Shown in pieces: positions 45,443 to 53,012 of a stretch of DNA of 63,942 nucleotides. The notes below the pieces were generated by a model. That model saw only the letters and a program-made list of their open reading frames with translations. It had not been told where the DNA came from and did no database searches. Every line of letters begins with the position of its first letter. The stretch's first letter is position 1. The DNA is from Ralstonia sp. NFACC01. Lineage in GTDB: Bacteria > Pseudomonadota > Gammaproteobacteria > Burkholderiales > Burkholderiaceae. Position numbers and translations under genes: made by a program. The stretch spans positions 1 through 63,942 of the forward strand of contig NZ_FOWV01000014.1 in assembly GCF_900115545.1 (NCBI RefSeq). The letters are read 5' to 3'.

Positions 45443-46210
45443 TCACTGCAAGGGGCTTTCGTCAGCGCGCAGCGTCAGGACCTGTACGCCGTTTCGTGTC
45501 ACGGCCACCGTATGTTCGAACTGCGCCGACAATTTCCCGTCTCTTGTGACCACCGTCCAGCCATCCTCTTCGGTCCGGACGGAGCGGCGGCCTTGATTGA
45601 TCATCGGTTCGATGGTGAACACCATGCCTTCGCGCAATACCAACCCGGTTTGCGGCGTGCCCCAATGCAGCACTTCTGGAGGTTCGTGCATCTCACGGCC
45701 AATGCCGTGTCCGCAATACTCTCGCACGACCGAGTAGCCGCTGCGCCTGGCGTGCCGCTCGATGGCATGGCCCACGTCACCCAGCGTGGCGCCCGGGCGC
45801 ACGGCTTTGATCCCTCGCCACATGGCCTCATAGGTCACCTGCACGAGCCGCTTGGCCGATGGCGACACGTCTCCGATGAGATAGGTTTTGCTGGAATCTG
45901 CGATGAACCCGTTCTTTTCCAACGTGATATCGAAGTTCACGATATCCCCGTCCTGCAAGATGTCCGCGGGGGACGGAACGCCGTGGCAGACGACATGGTT
46001 GCGCGAAGCGTTCAACGCGTAGGCATAGCCGTACTGCCCCTTGCTCGCCGGGCGCGCGCTCAGTTCATCCACAATGAAACGGTCGACCATGTCGTTGACC
46101 TGCATGGTGGACATGCCAGCCAAGCTCACTTGGTCCAGGTAGCCGAACACACCCGCCAGCAGCCTGCCGGATTCCGCCAGCAACGCGATTTCTTCCGGTC
46201 GCTTGGTCAT
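45443..46210 (-). CDS. map: Type I methionine aminopeptidase
   Basis: The 255-aa M24A enzyme removes N-terminal Met from nascent proteins. Metal ligands are visible: Asp in VNFDITLEKNGFIADSSKTY (two Asp), His in YCGHGIGREMHEPP, Glu in MVFTIEPMINQG and Glu in SAQFEHTVAVT. It lacks an N-terminal zinc-finger extension. Its ATG overlaps the stop of the small ParD-like gene upstream (4 bp). This accessory Map with a ParD-like partner recurs in proteobacteria outside the essential rpsB-linked map locus. Confidence 0.92.
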   Translation of the reverse strand: MTKRPEEIALLAESGRLLAGVFGYLDQVSLAGMSTMQVNDMVDRFIVDELSARPASKGQYGYAYALNASRNHVVCHGVPSPADILQDGDIVNFDITLEKNGFIADSSKTYLIGDVSPSAKRLVQVTYEAMWRGIKAVRPGATLGDVGHAIERHARRSGYSVVREYCGHGIGREMHEPPEVLHWGTPQTGLVLREGMVFTIEPMINQGRRSVRTEEDGWTVVTRDGKLSAQFEHTVAVTRNGVQVLTLRADESPLQ

Positions 46211-46419
46211 GTGGAAGCAACCCGGACTGCCGGGGCCTCAACGCCAGCGGCCCGGAATTCCCGCGCAACGATCTCATTGAAAGTCAGCGCCGGATTCATC
46301 TCGCACAACATGCCGATCTTGATCCAGAAAGCAGCCTGCGCATTGATGGATCGGCACGCCACTGCACTCGCTTTGCGTACTTGATCGTGCAGATCGTCGT
46401 CAATGTTCACGATGCCCAC
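46207..46419 (-). CDS. ParD-like protein upstream of Map
   Basis: The small protein of about 70 aa has a ribbon-helix-helix-like N-terminus (GIVNIDDDLHDQVRKASAVACRSINAQAAFWIKIG), matching the ParD-like family. GTG 46419 is preferred: GGAGGG lies just upstream, whereas the longer TTG start would place the ribosome site inside the gene. It overlaps map by 4 bp. An AT-rich palindrome just upstream of its ribosome site could be its own operator. No ParE toxin is present; the partner position is taken by the aminopeptidase. Confidence 0.78.
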   Translation of the reverse strand: MGIVNIDDDLHDQVRKASAVACRSINAQAAFWIKIGMLCEMNPALTFNEIVAREFRAAGVEAPAVRVAST

Positions 46420-46847
46420 GTCACCCTCCAATATATTAAATATATATGGATCGTATAGTGCGTTGACCAGCTATGCAAGGGCCGTCCCTCAGGTGATCGC
46501 CCCTGCGACGGCGTCACGTAGCCGCTTTGGCGTTTCCGCCCGCCAGGGGGGGGGGAATGCGCACCCCCATAGGTCTTCGCCAGCCGGCTCCGCGCATGCA
46601 ACGAAATCTCGTCGGCCACGATCCGCTCGAGCTCCAACCAGGTCACGGGCAACCGTACAAACACACTGTTGTTGTCCGACGAGACGCACAGCTTGATGTG
46701 GCTGACGTGGTTGTTCACCCCGCACCCAACATGAAGGATGCGCGTGGTCGCCGACGGGTGCCACACCACGTTGCCGAGGAAGTCACTGATTGTGTAGGCC
46801 ACCAAGCCTCGCTTGTCGACTGATCGTGCCTGGCCTGAAGCCGTCAA
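46407..46847 (-). CDS. Doubtful hypothetical frame with C10 tract
   Basis: A 146-codon frame on the minus strand that begins only at TTG/GTG codons 2 nt after the stop of the DUF1330 gene. The first hundred residues (ISDFLGNVVWHPSATTRILHVG..., LPVTWLELERIVADEISLHARSRL) look protein-like. The frame then crosses a run of ten C (46546-46555) and runs into the parD-like promoter, where composition is poor. It could be a real small protein whose end is frame-shifted at the C10 tract, or a remnant. No family recognised. Confidence 0.35.
   Translation of the reverse strand: MTASGQARSVDKRGLVAYTISDFLGNVVWHPSATTRILHVGCGVNNHVSHIKLCVSSDNNSVFVRLPVTWLELERIVADEISLHARSRLAKTYGGAHSPPPGGRKRQSGYVTPSQGRSPEGRPLHSWSTHYTIHIYLIYWRVTWAS
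46431..46445. promoter_or_regulatory. AT-rich palindrome before parD-like gene
   Basis: ATATATT-A-AATATAT is a perfect inverted repeat directly upstream of the GGAGG ribosome site of the parD-like gene, in an otherwise GC-rich context. It is suited to binding a ribbon-helix-helix autorepressor. Confidence 0.55.
46546..46555. repeat. Homopolymer G10/C10 tract
   Basis: Ten consecutive G on the + strand, inside the doubtful frame 46407-46847. Such tracts are prone to slippage and to sequencing error. Confidence 0.9.
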
Positions 46848-47141
46848 TCACGACAGCGTTTCGACAACGAACATCCGCGCTTGCTGGGCTTCCTGACGAT
46901 CGGCCTTGATCGGCGCATATGTCTCGGAATTGTAGAAAGCTAGCGCTTGGGCCAGCGTCGGGAACTCGAACACACCGGCCATCGGCAATGGGTCTTCATC
47001 CCCCTCCAGAACCTGCGCAACAGGGCCGAAATGCAAGATTCGCCCGCCCGCCTCTTGCAGCGCAGCTTGAAAGCGCGGAGCAAGCGCCGCCTGCTTGGCA
47101 AAGTCGATGATGCGTAGATTGACGTGTACGTATGCTGGCAT
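46848..47141 (-). CDS. DUF1330 family protein
   Basis: The 97-aa protein has the dimeric alpha/beta-barrel pattern of DUF1330: MPAYVHVNLRIIDFAKQAA at the start, then GGRILHFG, VLEGDEDPLPMAGVFEFPTLAQALAFYNSETYAPIK. The function of the family is not established. ATG 47141 follows GGAGG. It is divergent from a MarR gene with a perfect palindrome between them, and is therefore the probable target of that regulator. Confidence 0.85.
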   Translation of the reverse strand: MPAYVHVNLRIIDFAKQAALAPRFQAALQEAGGRILHFGPVAQVLEGDEDPLPMAGVFEFPTLAQALAFYNSETYAPIKADRQEAQQARMFVVETLS

Positions 47142-47152
47142 TGTGCCTCCGA

Positions 47153-47172
47153 AATAATGCATATACATTATT
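47153..47172. promoter_or_regulatory. MarR operator palindrome
   Basis: AATAATG-CATATA-CATTATT is a perfect 20-bp inverted repeat in the 63-bp gap between the DUF1330 gene and the marR gene. Size and position fit a MarR dimer site controlling both. Confidence 0.75.
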
Positions 47173-47204
47173 AAGGGAAGGCAGGATTGTCAAACGGGGT
47201 AGAC

Positions 47205-47663
47205 ATGAAGGGTTTTGATCCAGAGGCTTTGAAGAACGTTGCAGCGGAGTGTCCGGGCTTCCAGGCACGCGCAACGGCGCGCGCACTCACGCGTTACTAC
47301 AACGCCTGTTTCAAGCCGCTCGGGCTAACGGCGGAGCAGTTCAGTCTCTTGGTTGGTATCGGTGAAGCCGAGGGAACGACGCTGGTTGAGCTAGCGGATA
47401 AGGCCGGGGTCGACCCCACTACCCTCAGCCGATCTGTCCAGAATCTGGAAAGCCGAGATTTGGTCCACGCCACTGGCGGACGCGGCCGAGCTGGAAAGCA
47501 GTTGACCCTCACGACATCTGGGCGTCGACTCGTGGCGGATGCGCTCCCGGTGTGGAGTTCAGCCAAAGCCGAACTTGCCAGTCAGATGGGCGATAAATCG
47601 CTTCGTTCAGCAACGCAAGCAATGGCGAAATTGGCCAACGCTGCAGAGTCCTCGCGGGCGTAG
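47205..47663 (+). CDS. MarR family transcriptional regulator
   Basis: The 152-aa protein has MarR-fold segments ARALTRYYNACFKPLGLTAEQFSLLVGIGEAEGTTLVELADKAGVDPTTLSRSVQNLESRDLV and the wing RGRAGKQLTLTTSGRRLV. The N-terminal CPGFQARATARA is characteristic of a subgroup of oxidative or phenolic sensors. A TTG six codons upstream is in frame with a purine-rich site; ATG 47205 is kept. Divergent from the DUF1330 gene. Confidence 0.87.
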   Translation: MKGFDPEALKNVAAECPGFQARATARALTRYYNACFKPLGLTAEQFSLLVGIGEAEGTTLVELADKAGVDPTTLSRSVQNLESRDLVHATGGRGRAGKQLTLTTSGRRLVADALPVWSSAKAELASQMGDKSLRSATQAMAKLANAAESSRA

Positions 47664-47878
47664 TGCTTGCGGCCAGTTCACGGCGCAACATCGCGTCGAC
47701 GCCGCGCTGGGTGCACCTCAGTTTCTAACCCGCCGACGTCGAGCACGCGCCGCAACTCCACAACAAACACAGCTAACCGCTTTGGCATTCCCAAGTGCAG
47801 ATTGCTTGGTCAGTCACCATTGGCATATCGGCCCCGGGCTCAGAGCTGGTGAGCGCTTGAACCTCGACGCGAGGTCGG

Positions 47879-48037
47879 TTACGTCTGAAGCGTGGTCGGA
47901 ATCGCGGGGGTCAGTTGCAGCGATTCAGCAACGATTGTCTGCCGTGCGGTCTGCGCCGCGTGAAAATTGAAGATGAAGTCTGCGGCCTGATCGCGAATCT
48001 CATAAGCCAGGCAGATTGAGTACTGCATTCGAACCAT
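47879..48037 (-). pseudogene. Transglutaminase-like gene, N-terminal remnant
   Basis: From ATG 48037 (AGGAG 5 nt upstream) a 52-codon frame encodes a protein beginning MVRMQYSICLAYEIRDQAADF, followed by IFNFHAAQTARQTIVAESLQL, and stops at 47879-47881. This is the start of the bacterial transglutaminase-like family (DUF/Bact_transglu_N), whose members are normally about 270-290 aa with a catalytic Cys-His-Asp core. Only the first sixth is present. The rest of 47664-47878 shows no continuation in any frame I could read, so the gene has been truncated by deletion. Confidence 0.55.
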
Positions 48038-48136
48038 TCGAGCTCCTGACGCCCGGCATGGCTGGGTCGCTTGCGTAGACGGTGGCCTTTGAGAGCGCCA
48101 CCGGACAGACCTTCGAATTTGACCTCATCGAACGGT

Positions 48137-48421
48137 CTACTCGCCGACCATCGATTGGCCCGGCACAAGCCCATCGATGATGTCCTCTGCGCCCTGCGTG
48201 GCCGCGCGCTTCGCAGCGCCTACGTTGTCCCATGGCTCGCCTCTTAGACGAAAGACGCGGGAGCGCTCATCGTCCATCGTCTCGCCTTCAAGACAGATGA
48301 CGACCGAGACGCTGTAAGCGCGGTCGGGGCGTTTCTCGTGCCACTCGCGTGGTGGGTTGAACGGGTAAATCAGGGGGTAAATCGCGAACCCTTTGTAGAA
48401 GGATGTCGGGTAGGTATCCAT
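48137..48421 (-). CDS. Conserved-type hypothetical protein, 94 aa
   Basis: Unrecognised. MDTYPTSFYKGFAIYPLIYPFNPPREWHEKR is aromatic-rich at the start, followed by YSVSVVICLEGETMDDERSRVFRLRGEPWDNVGAAKRAATQGAEDIIDG. It is cytoplasmic with no TM segment. ATG 48421 has GGGAG upstream, and the composition is clearly protein-like. It resembles small stress-type proteins of Burkholderiaceae, but I cannot name a family. Confidence 0.65.
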   Translation of the reverse strand: MDTYPTSFYKGFAIYPLIYPFNPPREWHEKRPDRAYSVSVVICLEGETMDDERSRVFRLRGEPWDNVGAAKRAATQGAEDIIDGLVPGQSMVGE

Positions 48422-48763
48422 GGTGGATCTCCCATAGGAAAAGCGAGCGGGCCGGGCTACGCCCTTGGTGCTCTGATGGCAAGGCGAGAATGCCCGGGGG
48501 CGGGTGAAGTGCGAGCCGTGCTGGAAAAGCGACTCGGAGAGGCAGCTTGGGAGGCTGGATCGAGGTGGAACGTCCGCGACGCGTCGATCAGAGGCGAGGC
48601 AAATTTCTCTTGTGCCGGGGCCGACGACGCGCCCCGCTGATATCCGTCCCTCACTCTACTCCGATATCGGGATCGTGGGCCCGGGTATTTCTTGAGGCGC
48701 TGCGTGTCAGGCAGCGCACGGAGCTATCGGATAGCCCACCGCAGTTATGCGGGCGAACGCCTT
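48422..48763. other. Gene-free interval
   Basis: No credible gene in these 342 bp. A 7-bp stem GCGCTGC/GCAGCGC (48697-48703 with 48711-48717) lies about 50 bp past the 3' end of the AhpD-like gene and may stabilise its transcript; no T-tract follows. Confidence 0.5.
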
Positions 48764-49126
48764 TTATGCTTCTTCAAACAGGCGGATCGCCATCAGGCCA
48801 TGTCCCATTGTTGCGCCGGCTCGGACCGCTGCTGCAATTGAAATCAATTCTGCAAGTTCTTCAGCCGTAGCCCCGGCCTTTTTGGCTGCCTTCGTATGGA
48901 CATCAAGACAGTAGGAACATTGCGTAGTCAGCGCAACGGCCAGCGAGATGAACTCCCTGATTTTTAGCGGAATCAAACCATCAGCGCGCTTTGCGGCATG
49001 ATCGAAGGCCATAAAAGCGTTGCCTTCTTCCTTCGCAAGAGCAAGAAGCTTTGGAATGTTCTGGAAGTCCTTGGGCGACTGGTATTCACTCATCACTGAT
49101 GTCTGCTGTTTTAAATTACCGTTCAT
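48764..49126 (-). CDS. AhpD/carboxymuconolactone decarboxylase family protein
   Basis: The 120-aa protein has an AhpD-like redox motif: TTQCSYCLDVHTKAAKKAGAT, containing CxxC plus the conserved His, in an all-helical fold. It likely acts as a small peroxidase or disulfide reductase. ATG 49126 overlaps the end of the ECF sigma gene by 11 bp, indicating translational coupling; an internal ATG at 49093 lacks a ribosome site. It is the last gene of the DUF2892-sigma-AhpD operon, a context that fits oxidative stress. Confidence 0.85.
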   Translation of the reverse strand: MNGNLKQQTSVMSEYQSPKDFQNIPKLLALAKEEGNAFMAFDHAAKRADGLIPLKIREFISLAVALTTQCSYCLDVHTKAAKKAGATAEELAELISIAAAVRAGATMGHGLMAIRLFEEA

Positions 49127-49673
49127 TTTCAGAATCCATTGCAGAATTCCAATATCCGCTTGCGACAAGTTTCTCGCGGACCATGGAACGGGCACGATGC
49201 AGCCGGCTCTTGACTGCTTCAACGGTCAACCCTAGCTCGGCCGCCACTTCCGGCGCTGTGAGTCCATCAACATCCCGCAAAATGAGAACCTCGCGATAAC
49301 TCTGAGGAAGCGTCTGGATCGCGGCGGTGAGGTCCCTTCGCAAATCTCTTGGGATCATTGGCGCCTGAACAGCATCCAAATCTGCCTCGTATAAGGGAAT
49401 GGACGCTTTTCTCCTGGTAAAGAATCGGTAGCATTCCCTTTCGACGATACGGAATAGCCAGCTCGCAAACGCCGCCGCCGTTCGTAGCGCGCCAATTTTT
49501 CGATACACCCGCCATAAGGCGATCTGCACGGCGTCTTCAGCGTCCTCACTATTTGTGCACGTTCGTCTCGCAAACCGCTTTAGATCGGGCTGACACACTG
49601 CCAGCAGTCGAGAGATTGCAGCCTGGTTGCCAGCGCAAGCCGCCTCAATAAGCTCATCAGAGGCACGTATCAT
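49116..49673 (-). CDS. ECF-type RNA polymerase sigma factor
   Basis: The 185-aa sigma-70 family protein shows region 2 as ISRLLAVCQPDLKRFARRTCTNSEDAEDAVQIALWRVYRKI. Region 4 reads LPQSYREVLILRDVDGLTAPEVAAELGLTVEAVKSRLHRARSMVREKL. No SnoaL extension and no zinc-binding anti-sigma gene follow. The gene starts 1 nt after the stop of the small DUF2892 membrane gene and overlaps the AhpD-like gene by 11 bp, so all three are coupled. Confidence 0.92.
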   Translation of the reverse strand: MIRASDELIEAACAGNQAAISRLLAVCQPDLKRFARRTCTNSEDAEDAVQIALWRVYRKIGALRTAAAFASWLFRIVERECYRFFTRRKASIPLYEADLDAVQAPMIPRDLRRDLTAAIQTLPQSYREVLILRDVDGLTAPEVAAELGLTVEAVKSRLHRARSMVREKLVASGYWNSAMDSENER

Positions 49674-49674
49674 T

Positions 49675-49884
49675 TCAGTTCTTTATTGGCGTTCTTCCAA
49701 AAAGAGCACAGGCCGGACAAAAGCCGACAATTGCTGTGCCTGCCAGAATCGCTGCGGTCGCGTAGCCGGCAATCATGCCCCACGGCGTAGGAGCCAACGT
49801 TGCTGTAGCGACGGCCGTGCAGAGCCCCACGGAAGCGCGAATCAATCGCTCGGTGGTGGGTAGATTCCGCTTGAGATAGAACAT
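49675..49884 (-). CDS. DUF2892 small membrane protein
   Basis: The 69-aa protein has two TM segments: ERLIRASVGLCTAVATATLAP and MIAGYATAAILAGTAIVGF. It ends with FCPACALFGRTPIKN, the usual DUF2892/YgaP_TM C-terminal pattern but with a CPAC pair of cysteines. First gene of the operon with an ECF sigma factor and an AhpD-like protein. It could be the membrane partner that controls the sigma factor in response to redox state, but this is inference. Confidence 0.82.
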   Translation of the reverse strand: MFYLKRNLPTTERLIRASVGLCTAVATATLAPTPWGMIAGYATAAILAGTAIVGFCPACALFGRTPIKN

Positions 49885-50197
49885 ATGGACACATCCTTCT
49901 GTTGTGCTGGTGACGGCTTCATAGAGGCACCGTCAGCGCAAAAGGATTCTTTTTTTTCTACGTATTTCGGGACTGGGGGACCACGTACAGCCCCTGGGCA
50001 CCTCTCGCGATCGCCTCTGACGGTGATCGCGTATGTGCCGGACTCTCAGCGGCCGCATGTTGGCCGCGAACACCGGGCGCCGTGAGGGAACCCGTCGCAC
50101 AAAGCCACTACAATAGCGCCCCTTTCGCCGGTGGCCCCCGCTCCTGATATCCCGTGCAGGCGCATGCCTCCAGCTGCACACCAGAAGCCACAATCCT
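49885..50197. other. Divergent promoter interval
   Basis: No gene in these 313 bp between the DUF2892 and Hsp70-like genes. TGACGG/CCGTCA (49911-49916 with 49930-49935) forms a stem in the 5' leader of the DUF2892 transcript, next to a run of eight T at about 49950. Confidence 0.5.
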
Positions 50198-51451
50198 ATG
50201 ATGTCAAACGCCTGCGGCGTCGATTTCGGCACGTCCAACTCCACCGTCGGCTGGCTGAGACCGGACGCACCCACCCTGCTGCCGCTCGAAGACGGCAAGG
50301 CAACGCTGCCTTCCGTCATCTTCTTTCACGCCGAAGACCCGACGGTCAGCTACGGCCGTGCCGCGCTGGCCGACTATCTTGCCGGCTACGAAGGCCGCCT
50401 GATGCGCTCGCTCAAAAGCCTGCTCGGCACCTCGATGATGGACGACAGCACCGAGGTCATGGGCCAGGCCATGCCCTTCCGCAAGCTGCTGGCGCATTTC
50501 ATTGGCGAACTCAAGCGGCGCGCCGAGCATGCCGCCGGCCATGAATTCCGCCGCGCCGTGCTGGGCCGGCCGGTGTTCTTCATCGACGAAGATCCCAAGG
50601 CCGACCAGCTTGCCGAAGACACGCTGGCGGACATCGCGCGCGACGCCGGCTTTGACGAGATCGCCTTCCAGTACGAGCCCATCGCCGCCGCGTTCGACTA
50701 CGAGGCCGGCATCAGCGGTGAAGAACTTGTGCTGGTGGCCGACATTGGCGGCGGTACGTCAGACTTCTCGCTGGTGCGCCTGTCGCCCGACCGCGCGAAA
50801 CGCCTTGACCGCCGCGAGGACATCCTCGCCAACGGCGGCGTTCACATCGGCGGTACCGACTTCGACCGCGCCTTGAGCCTGGCCAGCGTGATGCCGCTAC
50901 TGGGCCTGAACAGCTCACTGCGCAACGGCAAGGCGATGCCGTCTGGCCAGTATTTCGACCTGGCGAGCTGGCACACCATCAACCACGTGTACACGCGCAA
51001 GGCGTGGGCGGTAGTGATGGACAATTACCGGGATGCCGCCGACACCGAAAAACTCGATCGCCTCATCCGCCTGATCCGCGAGCGCGCCGGCCACTGGCTG
51101 GCCATCCAGGTGGAAGCCGCGAAGATCGCGCTGTCGGACGCCCCTGTGGCAGAGATCGACCTGCACCGCATCGCGCCCGAGTTGAAGCAGCCCGTCACGC
51201 GCGAGGATTTCGACCAGTCGATTGGGAAGCTGGTCGGCAAGACGGTCTCGACGGTGCAGGCCATGCTGAAGACGGCGGGCGTCGCAGCGGAAGCGGTCGA
51301 TACCATTCTCTTTGCCGGCGGCTCCAGCGGGGTGCCGTTGCTGCGCGAGCAACTGGCGCAAGTGCTGCCGTCGGCGCGTCGCGTCGAGGGCGACCTGTTC
51401 GGCGGGATCGGTTCTGGCCTGGCGCGCGATGCGGCGCGCAAGTTTGGCTGA
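50198..51451 (+). CDS. Hsp70 family protein (YegD-like)
   Basis: The 417-aa actin-fold ATPase starts ACGVDFGTSNSTVGWL (phosphate-1 loop). It contains VFFIDEDPKADQ, YEPIAAAFDYEAG, VADIGGGTSDFSLVRL (phosphate-2 loop) and LFAGGSSGVPLLREQL (adenosine loop). It lacks the Hsp70 substrate-binding domain, as in YegD-type chaperone-like proteins. Client or role unknown. ATG 50198 or 50201. Monocistronic. Confidence 0.9.
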   Translation: MMSNACGVDFGTSNSTVGWLRPDAPTLLPLEDGKATLPSVIFFHAEDPTVSYGRAALADYLAGYEGRLMRSLKSLLGTSMMDDSTEVMGQAMPFRKLLAHFIGELKRRAEHAAGHEFRRAVLGRPVFFIDEDPKADQLAEDTLADIARDAGFDEIAFQYEPIAAAFDYEAGISGEELVLVADIGGGTSDFSLVRLSPDRAKRLDRREDILANGGVHIGGTDFDRALSLASVMPLLGLNSSLRNGKAMPSGQYFDLASWHTINHVYTRKAWAVVMDNYRDAADTEKLDRLIRLIRERAGHWLAIQVEAAKIALSDAPVAEIDLHRIAPELKQPVTREDFDQSIGKLVGKTVSTVQAMLKTAGVAAEAVDTILFAGGSSGVPLLREQLAQVLPSARRVEGDLFGGIGSGLARDAARKFG

Positions 51452-51558
51452 GGGGTTGAAAGGCTGACAGGCGGAAACGCTGAGGGGCAGCGGGACGTTT
51501 CGAGCGTATCGAACCAGACAGCCCGGCGCGCGGCAGGATGTCTCTAAAGGAAAACCAG

Positions 51559-52131
51559 ATGAAGCTCCTCACCATCTCCGGCAGTGCCCGCCGCGATTCC
51601 GTCAACACGGCGCTACTGCTCGGATTGAAAGACGTTGCCCCTGAGGGGGTTGAGTTATTGGTATTCCATCGCCTCGACACCTTGCCGGTCTTTTCCCCTG
51701 ACCTGGAAGGGCAACAGACACCAGCCGAAGTGCTGGAATTCCTGACACTCGTGTCCGGATGCGACGGCATCATTATTGCCAGCCCCGAATACGTTCGCGC
51801 TATTCCGGGAGGGCTCAAGAACGTCATCGACTGGATGGTGTCGCGATTCGAAGTCATCGGGAAGCCCATTGCGCTCGCACATGCATCGCATCGTGGCGAC
51901 GACATGCTCACATCGCTCCGGCTGGTGCTGTCCACTGTCAGCGATCAATTTCTCGAAGACGTGTTTTTGCGCATCCCGTTGATTGGAAAAACGCCAGACG
52001 AAATCAAAACCCTACTGAAGCAGCCTGAGCGGCAGTCCGAAATGCGCGGATTTCTGTCCGCTTTCGTGGCGGCGATTCATGCTCGGCAGACAAGTGCGCT
52101 TGGATGTCATGCCGTCACGAATGCCTCTTGA
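51559..52131 (+). CDS. NADPH-dependent FMN reductase
   Basis: The 190-aa flavodoxin-fold protein has MKLLTISGSARRDSVNTALL (FMN phosphate loop SGSxRxxSxNxxL), DGIIIASPEYVRAIPGGLKNVIDW with the PEY motif, and GKPIALAHASHRGDDMLTSL. It probably reduces quinones, azo compounds or chromate with NAD(P)H. Start ATG 51559 follows AAAGGAAA; an upstream in-frame ATG at 51538 places the site inside the gene. Its 3' end abuts the module-A remnant. Confidence 0.9.
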   Translation: MKLLTISGSARRDSVNTALLLGLKDVAPEGVELLVFHRLDTLPVFSPDLEGQQTPAEVLEFLTLVSGCDGIIIASPEYVRAIPGGLKNVIDWMVSRFEVIGKPIALAHASHRGDDMLTSLRLVLSTVSDQFLEDVFLRIPLIGKTPDEIKTLLKQPERQSEMRGFLSAFVAAIHARQTSALGCHAVTNAS

Positions 52132-52150
52132 TGGCTGTCTTCAACGTTTC

Positions 52151-52372
52151 AATTCCATGACTGGTGTCTAGGCCTCTGGCGGCGCTCATGGCCGCAAGCG
52201 GGCAGCTCCAGCAGCCAACGCCCAACGCCACTCCGATCCCACTCAGGCATCCCCGCCCGTCACGGGAATGCATCAATCTGTTGTTATTGGCTGTAGCCTC
52301 GCCGCTCTATGGCGGCTAGCACATCCCACGTCTGCGGATCGACGTCGCGGCCCCCGAGCGACATCGAAACGT
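52151..52372 (-). pseudogene. Module copy A: 3' remnant of repeated gene
   Basis: This matches the 3' ends of the genes at 55378-55746 and 61991-62356. On the minus strand 52372-52284 still encodes YVSMSLGGRDVDPQTWDVL followed by AAIERRGYSQ and the stop. The hairpin GCATTCCCG/CGGGGATGC (mRNA sense; 52247-52255 with 52263-52271) is present. A further downstream flank (52151-52246) is shared with copy C (61876-61953). The 5' part of the gene, its leader RNA and its repeat array are absent, so this is a truncated copy. Confidence 0.8.
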
Positions 52373-52446
52373 ACCCAACGCGTCCCGATCGCCGCAGCGC
52401 GCGCGCCACGCCCTAAGCGTGGGTGCGCTGCGCGTGTCGCGAAGTC

Positions 52447-52929
52447 TCAGAGGCCGAGATCGCTCAAGCCAGGATGATCGTCCGGACGACGCCCCAGCGG
52501 CCAGTGATACTTGCGCTCGGATTCCTTGATCGGCATGTCGTTAATGCACGCATAGCGGCGTTGCATCAGGCCGTCTTCGCCGAACTCCCAGTTCTCGTTG
52601 CCATAGGAACGGAACCAGTTGCCCGAGTCGTCGTGCCATTCGTAGGCGTAGCGGACGGCAATGCGATTTCCGCCGAATGCCCACAGTTCCTTGATCAGAC
52701 GGTACTCGTGCTCCTTCTTCCATTTGCGATCGAGAAACGCCCGCGCTTCCGCCCGATTGTTCGCAAACTCTGCGCGATTGCGCCATTTCGTATCGAGCGA
52801 ATAGGCGAGCGCGACCTTGGCGGCATCGCGCGAATTCCAGCCGTCTTCTGCGAGACGGACCTTTTCCTTGGCCGATTCCAGCGTGAACGGCGGAAGCGGC
52901 GGACGAACTGCTGGCTGTTGAGTCGACAT
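52447..52929 (-). CDS. DUF1348 NTF2-like protein
   Basis: The 160-aa SnoaL/NTF2-like protein belongs to the DUF1348 family: [41 protein letters not shown], then [36 protein letters not shown]. The function of the family is unknown. Start ATG 52929 has AAGGAG. It is the third gene of the apparent cynT-cynS-DUF1348 operon (83-bp gap from cynS). This association suggests a side role in cyanate or nitrile detoxification (inference). Confidence 0.88.
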   Translation of the reverse strand: MSTQQPAVRPPLPPFTLESAKEKVRLAEDGWNSRDAAKVALAYSLDTKWRNRAEFANNRAEARAFLDRKWKKEHEYRLIKELWAFGGNRIAVRYAYEWHDDSGNWFRSYGNENWEFGEDGLMQRRYACINDMPIKESERKYHWPLGRRPDDHPGLSDLGL

Positions 52930-53012
52930 GACGGCTCTCCTTTTTCAGATTAGCGATTGGGTTGCATTGCACTTCGTGCGTTGCGGATCGCCCGACCCGC
53001 GACGCGATGAAC

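Noticed and set aside
46543-46560. Certain phase-variable gene at the G10 tract
   Set aside because: The surrounding frame has no ATG start and no known family, and homopolymers of this length are a common sequencing error, so only a tentative finding is reported.
49940-49960. Terminator at the T8 run before the Hsp70-like gene
   Set aside because: The nearby stem is separated from the T-run by a purine-rich stretch and no + gene precedes it.
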